A stretch of DNA of 64,000 bases from Bacillus australimaris (lineage in GTDB: Bacteria; Bacillota; Bacilli; Bacillales; Bacillaceae), in NCBI RefSeq assembly GCF_001307105.1, contig NZ_LGYN01000026.1, positions 372,001 through 436,000 of the forward strand, in the 5' to 3' direction. A model generated the notes under the pieces. That model saw nothing but the letters and a program-made list of their open reading frames with translations, had not been told where the DNA came from and did no database searches. A program made the translations under genes and the position numbers. Below are positions 1-7,557 of this stretch, piece by piece. Positions within the stretch are counted from its first letter, which is position 1; every line of letters begins with the position of its first letter.

Positions 1-566
1 GTAAGCGCAGATTCATCCACACTTGTTCTACCACTTAAAATCACACCATCAGCTGCAATACGTTCCCCAGCTTTGATCATAATACGGTCACCTGGTGTTA
101 ATGATGAAGCGGCGATTTGAATCATCGTGCCATCTTCTTCAATTAAAGTAGCTTCATCCGGTGCAATGCTCATTAAAGCTGTTAAGTCTTTCTTGCTTTT
201 ATTTGACGTATACGTTTCAAGCGCACCACTCAGTGAGAAAATAAAGATTAAGATGGCGCCTTCTGCCCAATAGCCAATCAGAGCTGATCCTATTGCTGCG
301 AAAATCATTAAAAGTTCAACATTCAACGTTTTAGACGAGATGGTTTCTTCAATTCCTTCCTTCGCCTTTGCAAAACCTCCAATGACAAAAGCGAGGATAA
401 AAAGAGGAATGCTCCACATGCTCTGATCCTTTAACATCCATCCAATTAAAATGAGAATGCCCGAGATCCCTGCTGCAATTAATTCTCCGTGCTGTGCCCA
501 TTTATGAAAGGACAATTTCGATTCCTTTTGATTTGTCGTTTGATAAAGTACTGTATTCTCATTCAT
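1..566 (-). CDS. zosA: P-type metal ATPase ZosA, N-terminal part (cut by window edge)
   Basis: Integral membrane P1B-type ATPase; in B. subtilis ZosA (YkvW) is a PerR-regulated zinc uptake ATPase. Only the first ~188 codons are inside the window; the catalytic DKTGT region lies beyond position 1. Visible are an N-terminus without a CxxC metal-binding domain, several membrane segments (for example LFILAFVIGGFA) and the start of the actuator domain (TPGDRIMIKAGERIAADG). ATG at 566-564 is preceded by an AGAGGAG SD. It sits downstream of stoA and ykvU in the B. subtilis order but has its own promoter and metal-type operators (707-744) after the stoA terminator. The family is certain; substrate is taken from the orthologue and from synteny. 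Confidence 0.9.
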   Translation of the reverse strand, partial: MNENTVLYQTTNQKESKLSFHKWAQHGELIAAGISGILILIGWMLKDQSMWSIPLFILAFVIGGFAKAKEGIEETISSKTLNVELLMIFAAIGSALIGYWAEGAILIFIFSLSGALETYTSNKSKKDLTALMSIAPDEATLIEEDGTMIQIAASSLTPGDRIMIKAGERIAADGVILSGRTSVDESAL

Positions 567-677
567 GATTGTTTTCTCCTCTCTAATTGATAATAGTTTT
601 CATATTATCAATCGTTGCCCGTTTCATTTTTCATCTATTTTTTCTGCTATTTCAAGCTTCTTATAGGTCTGTTACTC

Positions 678-744
678 ATTATAACAGGTTCTGAGTAATT
701 TTCAATTAATAATTATTATAATTTCTTCTTGATAATAATTATCA
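678..744 (-). promoter_or_regulatory. zosA promoter with a Per box and a perfect Fur-type box
   Basis: Read on the minus strand, TTGAAA (705-700), a 16-nt spacer and TATAAT (683-678) form a sigma-A promoter. Directly upstream of the -35, 707-721 reads TAATAATTATTATAA, 13 of 14 defined positions of the Per consensus. Further upstream, 730-744 is TGATAATAATTATCA, an exact 7-1-7 Fur-type inverted repeat. PerR control of zosA is known in B. subtilis; the second, Fur-like box is seen here but its use is inference. Confidence 0.75.
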
Positions 745-814
745 TTATTATGATAGGACATTCCATCCTCCTCTGAGCACAGTTTATTCAGATGAAAAGA
801 AAATGAACACAAAA

Positions 815-840
815 AAAGAACCAAATAGAATTGGTTCTTT
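815..840 (-). terminator. Terminator after stoA
   Basis: Stem AAAGAACCAA / TTGGTTCTTT followed on the minus strand by a T run. It separates stoA from zosA. Confidence 0.85.
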
Positions 841-855
841 CACAAAGGAGTTGTT

Positions 856-1347
856 CTATGAATCCGTCCACTCTTTAATTTGTTTTTTCGTCAGCGGACC
901 TACATGATTTTTCACCACTTCTCCTTTTTCATTAATTAAAAAGGTCGTTGGAATGGTGATGATTTGATATTTCTTCATCATTTCTCCATGTTCATCTAGT
1001 ATGATTGGGAATGTAAACTTTCTGTCTTTCACAAATTGGGCAACAGCATGTTTACTTTGTTCAGCTCCTAGTAAATTCACGGTCAATATGTCAACATCAC
1101 TCTGATTTTCTTTTACAATCTGTTCAAATTCGGGCAGCTCCATTTTGCAGGATGGACACCATGTTGTCCAAAAATGCAGAATGGTCTTTTTCCCTTTTGC
1201 GGGAACTATCTGCGTTTTACCAGTTAGTGTCGGAGCCTCTATTCTTGGCGCCATCACTGGCTCTTTTGCCTCTGTCACTGTACTCATTAAAAATAGAAGC
1301 AGGCTCATCATCAGAAGACTGACGGGTAGATGTTTACGATTCATCAT
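856..1347 (-). CDS. stoA: Spore thiol-disulfide oxidoreductase StoA
   Basis: Membrane-anchored TlpA/ResA-like thioredoxin of about 163 residues that in B. subtilis reduces disulfides on the outer forespore membrane side for cortex synthesis. The sequence shows an N-terminal anchor (LLMMSLLLFLMSTV), a redox motif WTTWCPSCKMELPEF with the CPSC active site, and the cis-proline loop (ITIPTTFLI). The open frame extends to 1398, but the ATG at 1347 has a GGAAGG SD and gives the usual family length, so I start there. It lies 51 nt after ykvU on the same strand, matching the ykvU-stoA-zosA order in B. subtilis. Confidence 0.9.
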   Translation of the reverse strand: MMNRKHLPVSLLMMSLLLFLMSTVTEAKEPVMAPRIEAPTLTGKTQIVPAKGKKTILHFWTTWCPSCKMELPEFEQIVKENQSDVDILTVNLLGAEQSKHAVAQFVKDRKFTFPIILDEHGEMMKKYQIITIPTTFLINEKGEVVKNHVGPLTKKQIKEWTDS

Positions 1348-1398
1348 GATCTTCCTTCCCAGTTTTCTTATAGCTTGCCCTCTCGATGATGATGACAT

Positions 1399-2715
1399 TC
1401 AAGCTTTTTTCATTGTAAGAAACATTGAAACGCCAAGTTCCTTACAAATCGTCGCATAATGCAGAGCAGTCAAAAGCAGCATGCCTGTGTTCATTCCTAA
1501 TATAACCCCCATCATATTTAAGCTTTCAATTGAACCAAGGAAATACACCATAGAAAAAGAGACAACATGCACCCATATATTATGCAGGAACACATCTTTG
1601 ATAAGCCCCATCCCGATTAAACACGCTTGAAACGGCATCACAAACAGGTGGCATAAAAAGTATGGCCAAAGCAGCTGTAAATAGACCGCAGCTTGCGGTG
1701 AATCAAAAAAGAGCTGCGTGAGTGGGTAAGCAAAATAATACATCACCATCACTGCCGGCACTCCGTATGCAAACGTAATCAGAATTGCCTGCCTGACACG
1801 TTTTTTCACTAGATCATACTGCCCCAAAGCATAGGCTTCAGATACATTAGGAATCATCACAATCATGATGGAATGAGCAATAAAGGCTGGAAAAAAACCG
1901 ATCGACATCGCCACACCAGCCAGCATGCCGTAATGATCAACAGCAAGTGTTCCAGAAATGCCTGCTGCAACTAAGGCTCCTTTGATTAAAAACGGTTCAA
2001 CCGCATTGGCAATCGCATGAAAGATGCGCATGCCAGTTGTCGGAATGGAAACGGCTAAAAGGCGCTTTCTCACATCAATCCCTCTTAATTCAACAGACCT
2101 AACATTCACAGCATTTTTTGCCATGACGTATTGAGAGTATAAATAAATAAAGACGACAAGATCACTCGCAACAATGACACCAATGGCGATGAGGACCGCT
2201 GTTTCAATATCAAACGAATACCAATGAAAAAACAAAAACAAGCAGATGAGCTGGATTGTTTTCTTCAGCATATTAGCTAGAGCGATTCTGCCCATTTGCT
2301 GTTTCCCCATAAAATAGCCGCGGGCAATGGAGGTAAACGCAATGATCGGAATAAGAGACAGCACTAGGCCCTTCATAAGCGGGTGATACGACTGAAACAC
2401 AGGAATGAAAGGCAGAACAATCGCTGCTATACCTGTTGTTGTACATGTCACCACAAGCGTCATTTTAAAGGCATGGCGCAACATACTTTTATGGAGCCGC
2501 TCATGCGATTCTGCAATGAATTTAGAAATGGAGACTGGCAGCTCTAAGCTGGCGATCACAAGGACAAGCATGATGATCGGAAGAATGCTCATATAAAGAC
2601 CCATTCCATGTTCTCCAAGCTCTCTCGCTAAAATCATATTGACTAAAAACTCGATACACTCCGCAATAAAAGCTGCGACAGATAGCAGAATGACCCCTTT
2701 TACAAATCGATTCAT
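1399..2715 (-). CDS. ykvU: Spore membrane flippase-like protein YkvU
   Basis: Polytopic membrane protein of 438 residues in the MATE/MurJ-like polysaccharide-export superfamily (SpoVB relative). It has about a dozen to fourteen hydrophobic segments; the N-terminus (VKGVILLSVAAFIAEC) and the LVNMILARELGEHGMGLY loop are typical of the family. In B. subtilis YkvU is a sporulation membrane protein of unproved substrate, presumed linked to cortex or coat glycan. SD GGGGAGG precedes the ATG at 2715. Context (ykvT upstream, stoA downstream) supports a spore-envelope role; transport of a lipid-linked glycan is inference. Confidence 0.9.
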   Translation of the reverse strand: MNRFVKGVILLSVAAFIAECIEFLVNMILARELGEHGMGLYMSILPIIMLVLVIASLELPVSISKFIAESHERLHKSMLRHAFKMTLVVTCTTTGIAAIVLPFIPVFQSYHPLMKGLVLSLIPIIAFTSIARGYFMGKQQMGRIALANMLKKTIQLICLFLFFHWYSFDIETAVLIAIGVIVASDLVVFIYLYSQYVMAKNAVNVRSVELRGIDVRKRLLAVSIPTTGMRIFHAIANAVEPFLIKGALVAAGISGTLAVDHYGMLAGVAMSIGFFPAFIAHSIMIVMIPNVSEAYALGQYDLVKKRVRQAILITFAYGVPAVMVMYYFAYPLTQLFFDSPQAAVYLQLLWPYFLCHLFVMPFQACLIGMGLIKDVFLHNIWVHVVSFSMVYFLGSIESLNMMGVILGMNTGMLLLTALHYATICKELGVSMFLTMKKA

Positions 2716-2794
2716 GTAGCCTCCCCTTGTCTAAAAGAAAATTCTTTTCACATTCTATGAGACAAGTCCTGAAAATATTTTGATAATTGAAGAC

Positions 2795-2826
2795 AAAAAA
2801 AGAACGATCTTATTGATCGCTCTTTT
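2795..2826 (-). terminator. Terminator after ykvT
   Basis: Minus-strand stem GAGCGATC / GATCGTTC followed by seven T, between ykvT and ykvU. Confidence 0.85.
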
Positions 2827-2829
2827 CCT

Positions 2830-3480
2830 TTATACGGCAAATACGTGACGCCCAATACGTTCTACAATTTTGCGAGAACGAATCCAATGATCTGTTGCCG
2901 TTTTTGGATTATAAAAATAAATGGCCTTTGTTGTTCTGTCATGTTCTTTCACGACTTGCTTCACAGCTTTAATGGAATCTTGATCTGCCTTATCATGAAT
3001 ACTTCCATTCGATACTGGTTGGAAGGCATTTCGCTGATAAATAACGCCTTTAACGCTATCAGGAAAAGAGCGATGCTCCACTCTGTTTAAGACGACGCTT
3101 GCCACCGCTTTTTTCCCTTCGTAAGATTCACCCTTTGCTTCAGCGTGTACCAATCGAGAAAGCAAGTCCATTTCTTCATTAGAATATTGTTTACCGCTTG
3201 CCTTATTCGTCGTTTCAGATTTTACTTTTTTCTCTTGCTTCGGTTTTGAAGACTTTTCTTCTGTTGACGTACTTAGCATTTTCACTTTTGGCTGACGCTT
3301 CTCTTCAGAAAATGCTGGGATGACTTGATCGTGATCTTGATCTATATATGAAAGCTGATGTTTAACAGGTGCTTGTGAAATTTCGTGACTTAATGTGCCT
3401 TGCTGCTCTTGTATATTGTCCATCTTCATTGCTGCAACCAGCATAAGGATGACAAAAAGAGCTGTATGAATTTTAATCAT
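2830..3480 (-). CDS. ykvT: SleB-type cell wall hydrolase YkvT
   Basis: Secreted or membrane-anchored peptidoglycan hydrolase of the SleB/CwlJ (Hydrolase_2) family. The start chosen at 3480 has a GGAGG SD and gives an N-terminal signal/anchor (IHTALFVILMLVAAM), then a Lys/Ser/Glu-rich linker (about residues 55-110) and the hydrolase domain over the C-terminal half, with the hallmark LLSRLVHAEAKGE containing the presumed catalytic glutamate and the FPDSVKGVIYQ motif. Family members act on muramic-delta-lactam spore cortex. Position next to ykvU and stoA fits a spore or cell-wall role; the exact substrate is not shown by sequence. Confidence 0.88.
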   Translation of the reverse strand: MIKIHTALFVILMLVAAMKMDNIQEQQGTLSHEISQAPVKHQLSYIDQDHDQVIPAFSEEKRQPKVKMLSTSTEEKSSKPKQEKKVKSETTNKASGKQYSNEEMDLLSRLVHAEAKGESYEGKKAVASVVLNRVEHRSFPDSVKGVIYQRNAFQPVSNGSIHDKADQDSIKAVKQVVKEHDRTTKAIYFYNPKTATDHWIRSRKIVERIGRHVFAV

Positions 3481-3624
3481 TCGCCTTTTTCCTCCTATAA
3501 TCAAAGTAGGCTGTAAGATACTTGTCCACTCTAACAAGAGCTCATTCTATTTTCACGCACAAAGATTTACATGCCTGTCCAAATTCCGTCATTAAATGGC
3601 ATGTCCTAGTTGAGCGCACATAAA

Positions 3625-3738
3625 ATGGAATTGTTAGCGCTTAAAAAGGTCCCTTTTTCACCTATCATCATCCTTATGCTCCTGATTATGGGTTATTACA
3701 TTTTCTTTTCATATGTATCAGACTGGTTTGAAGTGTGA
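3625..3738 (+). CDS. Possible 37-residue membrane peptide
   Basis: ATG to TGA frame encoding MELLALKKVPFSPIIILM and then a continuous hydrophobic stretch ending WFEV. One membrane segment flanked by Lys on the N-side is what a small membrane protein looks like. No good SD is visible upstream, so translation is doubtful. It occupies most of the otherwise empty 3481-3786 gap. I do not recognise it. Confidence 0.25.
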   Translation: MELLALKKVPFSPIIILMLLIMGYYIFFSYVSDWFEV

Positions 3739-3754
3739 CAAAAGAACGAAAATA

Positions 3755-3788
3755 AAAAAGCTTTCTCTCATCAATGAGAAAAAGCTTT
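3755..3788 (-). terminator. Terminator after the 64-residue gene
   Basis: Minus-strand stem AAAGCTTTTTCTCAT / ATGAGAGAAAGCTTT with a T run. Confidence 0.8.
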
Positions 3789-3981
3789 AGCTTCTTGCTT
3801 CTGTAAGATATTCAAAAATAACATCTCCACCATGTTTAGCAATCCCGCGAAAATGTTTAAAATCATCTTGATCCACCAAAACAGAACGAAACGTTAAAAA
3901 ATCATCTTTTTGGATGGTCACTTGTTTTTCCGTCCCATTCCGTAATGATTCAAGTATTGTGAGGATTTGTTCTTCAGTCAA
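3787..3981 (-). CDS. Small hypothetical protein, 64 residues
   Basis: Begins with a TTG codon at 3981 preceded by AAAAGGAG. The product (MTEEQILTILESLRNGTEKQ...) is soluble, mixed-charge, with no signal, membrane segment or cysteine. It is a single gene with its own terminator between ykvT and ykvS; B. subtilis carries several small ykv/ykz genes here. I do not recognise the family and assign no function. The coding assignment rests on SD, terminator and length. Confidence 0.65.
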   Translation of the reverse strand: MTEEQILTILESLRNGTEKQVTIQKDDFLTFRSVLVDQDDFKHFRGIAKHGGDVIFEYLTEARS

Positions 3982-4148
3982 AAAAACCGCTCCTTTTCAG
4001 CCATGATCAAATATTAAATATACCATTCGTTAGAAAAGCATACAACGAAAACGAAACAAAAACGCCTTTATCCTTTACATTAGTATGAAAATATTGCAAA
4101 ATACTTTTTAATAGGGAATGAAATCTGTTTTTAAAGGAGAGAGATCGG

Positions 4149-4337
4149 TTGAAGATTGCAAAAATTGGAAATGTGATCGAATTTAGAAATGGTTTAACAG
4201 GGATAGTTGAAAAAGTGAATGAAAACTCTGTCATTGTGGATGTCACCATTATGGACAACTATAGAGATTTAGAACTGGATTCACTAACAGTCGTTAATCA
4301 TAAAAACTATAAAATCATCAAAGACTCCGAACATTAA
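4149..4337 (+). CDS. ykvS: DUF2187 / YkvS-type small protein
   Basis: A 62-residue protein (MKIAKIGNVIEFRNGLTG...) with the KOW-like beta pattern of the DUF2187 family; residues GNVIEFRNGLTGIVEKVNEN and the acidic-to-basic VVNHKNYKII end are characteristic. TTG start at 4149 is preceded by AAAGGAG at 9 nt. Function is unknown in any organism to my knowledge; the fold suggests nucleic acid or ribosome contact, which is inference. Orthology to ykvS rests on recalled sequence and position. Confidence 0.8.
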   Translation: MKIAKIGNVIEFRNGLTGIVEKVNENSVIVDVTIMDNYRDLELDSLTVVNHKNYKIIKDSEH

Positions 4338-4432
4338 TTTGCAATCCTCAATTCAGACTACCGTTACATACGTATATATGAAGCAAATTTGACTCATTTA
4401 ACAACTTTGCTCTTTTTTGACAATCACATATG

Positions 4433-4470
4433 AAAAAGACTGACACCATATAAAAAGGGTCAGTCTTTTT
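4433..4470 (-). terminator. Terminator after the 72-residue gene
   Basis: Stem AAAAAGACTGAC / GTCAGTCTTTTT; the stop codon of the 72-residue gene is inside the stem. Confidence 0.8.
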
Positions 4471-4678
4471 GCATTTGAAAGGTTTGCATTTCCGCCTTTG
4501 TCTTGTACATGTCGACTTCCTCGGGTGTGATCACCCCTTTATCAATTAAGAGTGCGATCACTCCAAGCAATGTGGAGGCACCCCATTTATATCTTTCTTT
4601 GTTTTGATGTTCAAGCATTTGAAGCTCTTCTCTTAGCTCCATTAGCAGTTTCTCTGTCTTCTCTTCTTTGTTTGCCAA
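4460..4678 (-). CDS. Small hypothetical protein, 72 residues
   Basis: TTG start at 4678 after an ideal GGAGGCG SD. The first half (KEEKTEKLLMELREELQMLEHQNKERY) is a predicted coiled coil; a short hydrophobic patch WGASTLLGVIALLI follows, then a charged tail. It might be a membrane-associated coiled-coil peptide. I do not recognise a family. Own terminator; no operon partner. Confidence 0.7.
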   Translation of the reverse strand: MANKEEKTEKLLMELREELQMLEHQNKERYKWGASTLLGVIALLIDKGVITPEEVDMYKTKAEMQTFQMQKD

Positions 4679-4792
4679 CTCTAACGCCTCCGTTTACCAT
4701 TCATTACCCCTATATTATCTCAAAGAAAATAAGATACGCAAAAAACACGTTCACCCTTTACAAACATACGTTCTGTCATATATAATATGTTT

Positions 4793-4872
4793 ACGAGCTG
4801 GTAGCCCCCAGCCGTCCTAGCAAGTTCTATTCCCATTCGTATGAGAAGAGTGACATGACTCTTCTCTTTTTT
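4793..4872 (+). ncRNA. Candidate small RNA of about 80 nt
   Basis: A sigma-A promoter (TTTACA 4757-4762, 18-nt spacer, TATAAT 4781-4786) is followed after about 80 nt by a textbook terminator: GAGAAGAGT (4843-4851), 6-nt loop, ACTCTTCTC (4858-4866) and six T. Between them is no ORF of note, but a 5' hairpin GCTGG / CCAGC (4797-4812) displays a C-rich loop, and 4813-4842 looks unpaired. Isolated promoter, C-rich single-stranded part and own terminator resemble Hfq-type or Fur-type bacillary sRNAs. No known sRNA recognised; expression is unproved. Confidence 0.5.
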
Positions 4873-4907
4873 ATAGGTTCAGTCTGATCGATTCGCTTCA
4901 ATCCCAT

Positions 4908-4937
4908 AAAAAAAGACATGCATACCGCATGTCTTTT
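4908..4937 (-). terminator. Terminator after queF
   Basis: Minus-strand stem AAAAGACATGC / GCATGTCTTTT followed by a T run; ends the que operon. Confidence 0.88.
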
Positions 4938-4945
4938 CCTATTTA

Positions 4946-5443
4946 TTAGCGATTATCAATCGTTTCTGGATACATATCATGATTCATCATACGATACGAT
5001 GCCATTTCTTCATACTTGGTTCCAGGTTTTCCGTAGTTCGTATACGGATCAATTGAAATACCGCCTCTTGGTGTAAATTTGCCCCATACTTCAATGTATC
5101 TAGGGTCCATTAATTCAATCAGATCGTTCATGATGATGTTCATACAATCCTCGTGGAAGTCACCATGGTTACGGAAGCTGAACAAATATAATTTTAATGA
5201 TTTACTTTCAACCATGATTTCATTTGGGATATAGCTGATATAAACCGTCGCAAAATCCGGCTGTCCTGTCTGCGGACAAAGTGACGTAAATTCTGGGCAG
5301 TTGAATTTCACGAAATAATCTCTATTTGTATGTTTATTCGGGAACGTTTCAAGCACTTGTGGTGCATAATCAAACAAATAATTGGTTCCCTGATTTCCTA
5401 GCAACGTGACACCTTCTAATTCTTCTGGTTTTCTTGTCGTCAT
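4946..5443 (-). CDS. queF: preQ0 reductase QueF
   Basis: NADPH-dependent 7-cyano-7-deazaguanine reductase, converting preQ0 to preQ1, last free-base step of queuosine precursor synthesis. 165 residues, the short unimodular type. Visible are the catalytic cysteine region ([19 protein letters not shown]) and the QueF signature [30 protein letters not shown]; 15 nt after queE. Last gene of the preQ1-riboswitch operon, as in B. subtilis ykvM. Confidence 0.95.
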   Translation of the reverse strand: MTTRKPEELEGVTLLGNQGTNYLFDYAPQVLETFPNKHTNRDYFVKFNCPEFTSLCPQTGQPDFATVYISYIPNEIMVESKSLKLYLFSFRNHGDFHEDCMNIIMNDLIELMDPRYIEVWGKFTPRGGISIDPYTNYGKPGTKYEEMASYRMMNHDMYPETIDNR

Positions 5444-5458
5444 GTTATTTCTTCCTTT

Positions 5459-6190
5459 CTATACGCCTCGTTTATTTCCCCACAATAACGTGTGCAGCTG
5501 CGGCAGCACTCTTACACGGTTTAAATCTGGATCTTGCGCGACTTGATCTACTAGCGCTTCATATTTCTTTAATAAATGCGTTAACAAGTACGCATCATCA
5601 CTAGTCGTCGTGTCATCATTTCCTACCTGTAAATAAAAAGTGAGCTCAGGGTATTTCGCATGAACATCCTTCGCATAGGCTAGATCACGTTCATCAAAAA
5701 TCACGACCTTCAAGCTTGCATGCTGCAATCTATTTCCGCTTTTCAGCTCATCTATGATACGTGTTAATTTTGTAAAATCTGTTTTCATATTCGAACTTGG
5801 CGGCTTAGGTGAAATGGTTAAATCATCAATTTTCAAAAACCAGTCCTGATACATCGTCCCTTGTGTTTCAAGTGCTGTATCAATTCCTTCTTCATGTAGC
5901 AAATCAATGAGTGATTCCATTTGTTTTAAAAGCGCAGGATTCCCTCCTGAAATGGTGACATGAGAAAAAGCCTGTCCGCCTATTCTTTTTAGTTCTTGGA
6001 CAATGTCCTCTGCCTGAAGCCACTGAATGTCATGCTTTGCTGAGCCATCCCATGTAAAGGAGGAATCACACCAGCTGCAAGAATAGTCACAGCCAGCCGT
6101 TCTGACAAACATTGTTTTTTGTCCAATAACCATACCTTCTCCTTGAATGGTTGGACCAAAGATTTCTAATACGGGAATCGCTTTAGCCAT
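5459..6190 (-). CDS. queE: 7-carboxy-7-deazaguanine synthase QueE
   Basis: Radical SAM enzyme forming 7-carboxy-7-deazaguanine from 6-carboxytetrahydropterin. From the ATG at 6190 the protein has 243 residues. The radical SAM cysteines are CDYSCSWCDSSFTWDG (CxxxCxxC), preceded by the family-typical EIFGPTIQGEGMVIG. The open frame extends to 6259, but MAKAIPVLEIFG is the conserved N-terminus and overlaps the queD end by 8 nt, indicating translational coupling. Belongs to the queCDEF operon. Confidence 0.94.
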   Translation of the reverse strand: MAKAIPVLEIFGPTIQGEGMVIGQKTMFVRTAGCDYSCSWCDSSFTWDGSAKHDIQWLQAEDIVQELKRIGGQAFSHVTISGGNPALLKQMESLIDLLHEEGIDTALETQGTMYQDWFLKIDDLTISPKPPSSNMKTDFTKLTRIIDELKSGNRLQHASLKVVIFDERDLAYAKDVHAKYPELTFYLQVGNDDTTTSDDAYLLTHLLKKYEALVDQVAQDPDLNRVRVLPQLHTLLWGNKRGV

Positions 6191-6623
6191 TGATCTCAAC
6201 TCGTTTCGGACGGTAGATACAATAGCTTGTTGGTGTCTCCCTGACAAAAACCTGAACACATGTCGGTTTGTTCGCTAAAGTCGATAAATACGCTGCGACT
6301 TTGTCATGCACTGTTTTTGCCACAACCTCAGTCGTCGGCATCGCGTATGGATCGTTTGATGAGAATTCCTCATGATCATTAAGCAGCGTGTGATCGTACT
6401 GACCATGAATAAGCTTTTTCAATGTACTGAAATTGACAAGGAAACCTGATTCATCTAGTTCGTCTCCTGCAATGGTGATATTGATGGTGTACGTATGACC
6501 GTGTACACGGCTGCATGCGCCTGCATCTTCTCTTGGGATAAAATGGGCAGCCGATACATGCATATCTTTGTTCAATTCAAATGAAAATGGATGATTCGTT
6601 TGTGGATAGATTTGAGAAAGCAT
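6183..6623 (-). CDS. queD: 6-carboxytetrahydropterin synthase QueD
   Basis: PTPS-family enzyme making 6-carboxy-5,6,7,8-tetrahydropterin from dihydroneopterin triphosphate. 146 residues. Zinc histidines are in DMHVSAAHFI and RVHGHTYTINI; the catalytic cysteine is in GACSRVHGH. The start follows the queC stop with no gap (TAAATG), with an AAGGAGG SD inside queC, so expression is coupled. Confidence 0.94.
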   Translation of the reverse strand: MLSQIYPQTNHPFSFELNKDMHVSAAHFIPREDAGACSRVHGHTYTINITIAGDELDESGFLVNFSTLKKLIHGQYDHTLLNDHEEFSSNDPYAMPTTEVVAKTVHDKVAAYLSTLANKPTCVQVFVRETPTSYCIYRPKRVEING

Positions 6624-7280
6624 TTATTTTGCCTCCTTCATTTCCATATAAGTGTCATAGCCGTTTTTCCGAAGCTTACATGCAGGACATTCCCCGCATC
6701 CATCAGAAATGATGCCATTATAGCAAGTGAGTGTTTCATTTTTCACAAAATCAAGCGCATTTAGTTCGTCCGCCAGCTTCCATGTTTCTGCTTTATTCAG
6801 CCACATGAGTGGTGTATGGATCACAAATGGTTTTTCCATTGCTAAATTCACGGTGACGTTGCAAGATTTTACAAACTCGTCGCGACAATCTGGATAGCCG
6901 CTAAAGTCTGTCTCACAAACTCCTGTGATAATATGTCTTGCTCCGATTTGATACGCAAGAATAGAAGCAAAGGATAAGAACACTAAGTTTCTCCCAGGCA
7001 CAAATGTAGAAGGCAGCTCTCCTTCTTTTTCCTCAATGTCAATGTCATCTCTTGTTAAAGCATTAGGTGCTAGCTGATTCAAAAGAGACATATCTAATAG
7101 ATGATTCTTCACGCCTAGCTTGTCAGCGATTCTTTTGGCTACATCAATTTCCTCTTGATGACGCTGATTATAATGAAAGGTTACTGTTTCTACCTCTTCA
7201 AATTGTTGAAGTGCCCATAATAAACATGTCGTACTGTCCTGTCCCCCGCTAAAGACAACGACTGCTTTTTCATTTTTCAT
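6624..7280 (-). CDS. queC: preQ0 synthase QueC
   Basis: ATP-dependent ligase/nitrile synthase that turns carboxydeazaguanine plus ammonia into preQ0. 218 residues from ATG 7280 (SD AAAGGAGGAG). The PP-loop is [14 protein letters not shown] near the N-terminus and the zinc-binding cysteines are near the C-terminus ([13 protein letters not shown] plus the upstream TCYNG). The open frame runs to 7313 but the N-terminal extension is not conserved. First gene of the operon below the preQ1 riboswitch. Confidence 0.94.
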   Translation of the reverse strand: MKNEKAVVVFSGGQDSTTCLLWALQQFEEVETVTFHYNQRHQEEIDVAKRIADKLGVKNHLLDMSLLNQLAPNALTRDDIDIEEKEGELPSTFVPGRNLVFLSFASILAYQIGARHIITGVCETDFSGYPDCRDEFVKSCNVTVNLAMEKPFVIHTPLMWLNKAETWKLADELNALDFVKNETLTCYNGIISDGCGECPACKLRKNGYDTYMEMKEAK

Positions 7281-7414
7281 TTTCTGTTCTCCTCCTTTTG
7301 CAGATGAGTACAACTGTACAAAGCTGCATCTGAAAGGCTCTTAAAAACCCCTGTTTTTCTCAAAAGAAAATACACCTTCAATTGTGTATATGAGGTGTCC
7401 CAGCCATAAAAAAT

Positions 7415-7482
7415 AAAAAATGCCACATCCAAGGATACGGCAAGTCCTTAGTTTTTTATAGAGGGTTTTGCTAGAACCTCTC
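7415..7482 (-). promoter_or_regulatory. preQ1-I riboswitch with terminator
   Basis: Minus-strand aptamer 7482-7446 has the class I preQ1 core (AGAGGTTCTAGC, then CCCTCTATAAAAAACTAAGG), almost identical to the B. subtilis queC leader. The expression platform is a stem TGCCACATCC / GGATACGGCA (plus-strand reading, 7421-7442) followed on the minus strand by T6. Ligand binding is expected to favour the terminator and shut off queCDEF. Confidence 0.93.
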
Positions 7483-7557
7483 CCGTTTTCACGGATTTTT
7501 GTTCAATTTTTACAGAGGATAGTGTACCACATATTTTTCTTGCAGGCTATCCTTTCT

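Noticed and set aside
1348-1398. N-terminal extension of stoA
   Set aside because: No SD and precedes the signal anchor; ATG 1347 fits family length.
4007-4258. 83-codon minus-strand frame over ykvS
   Set aside because: Antisense shadow of ykvS and its upstream region, no SD.
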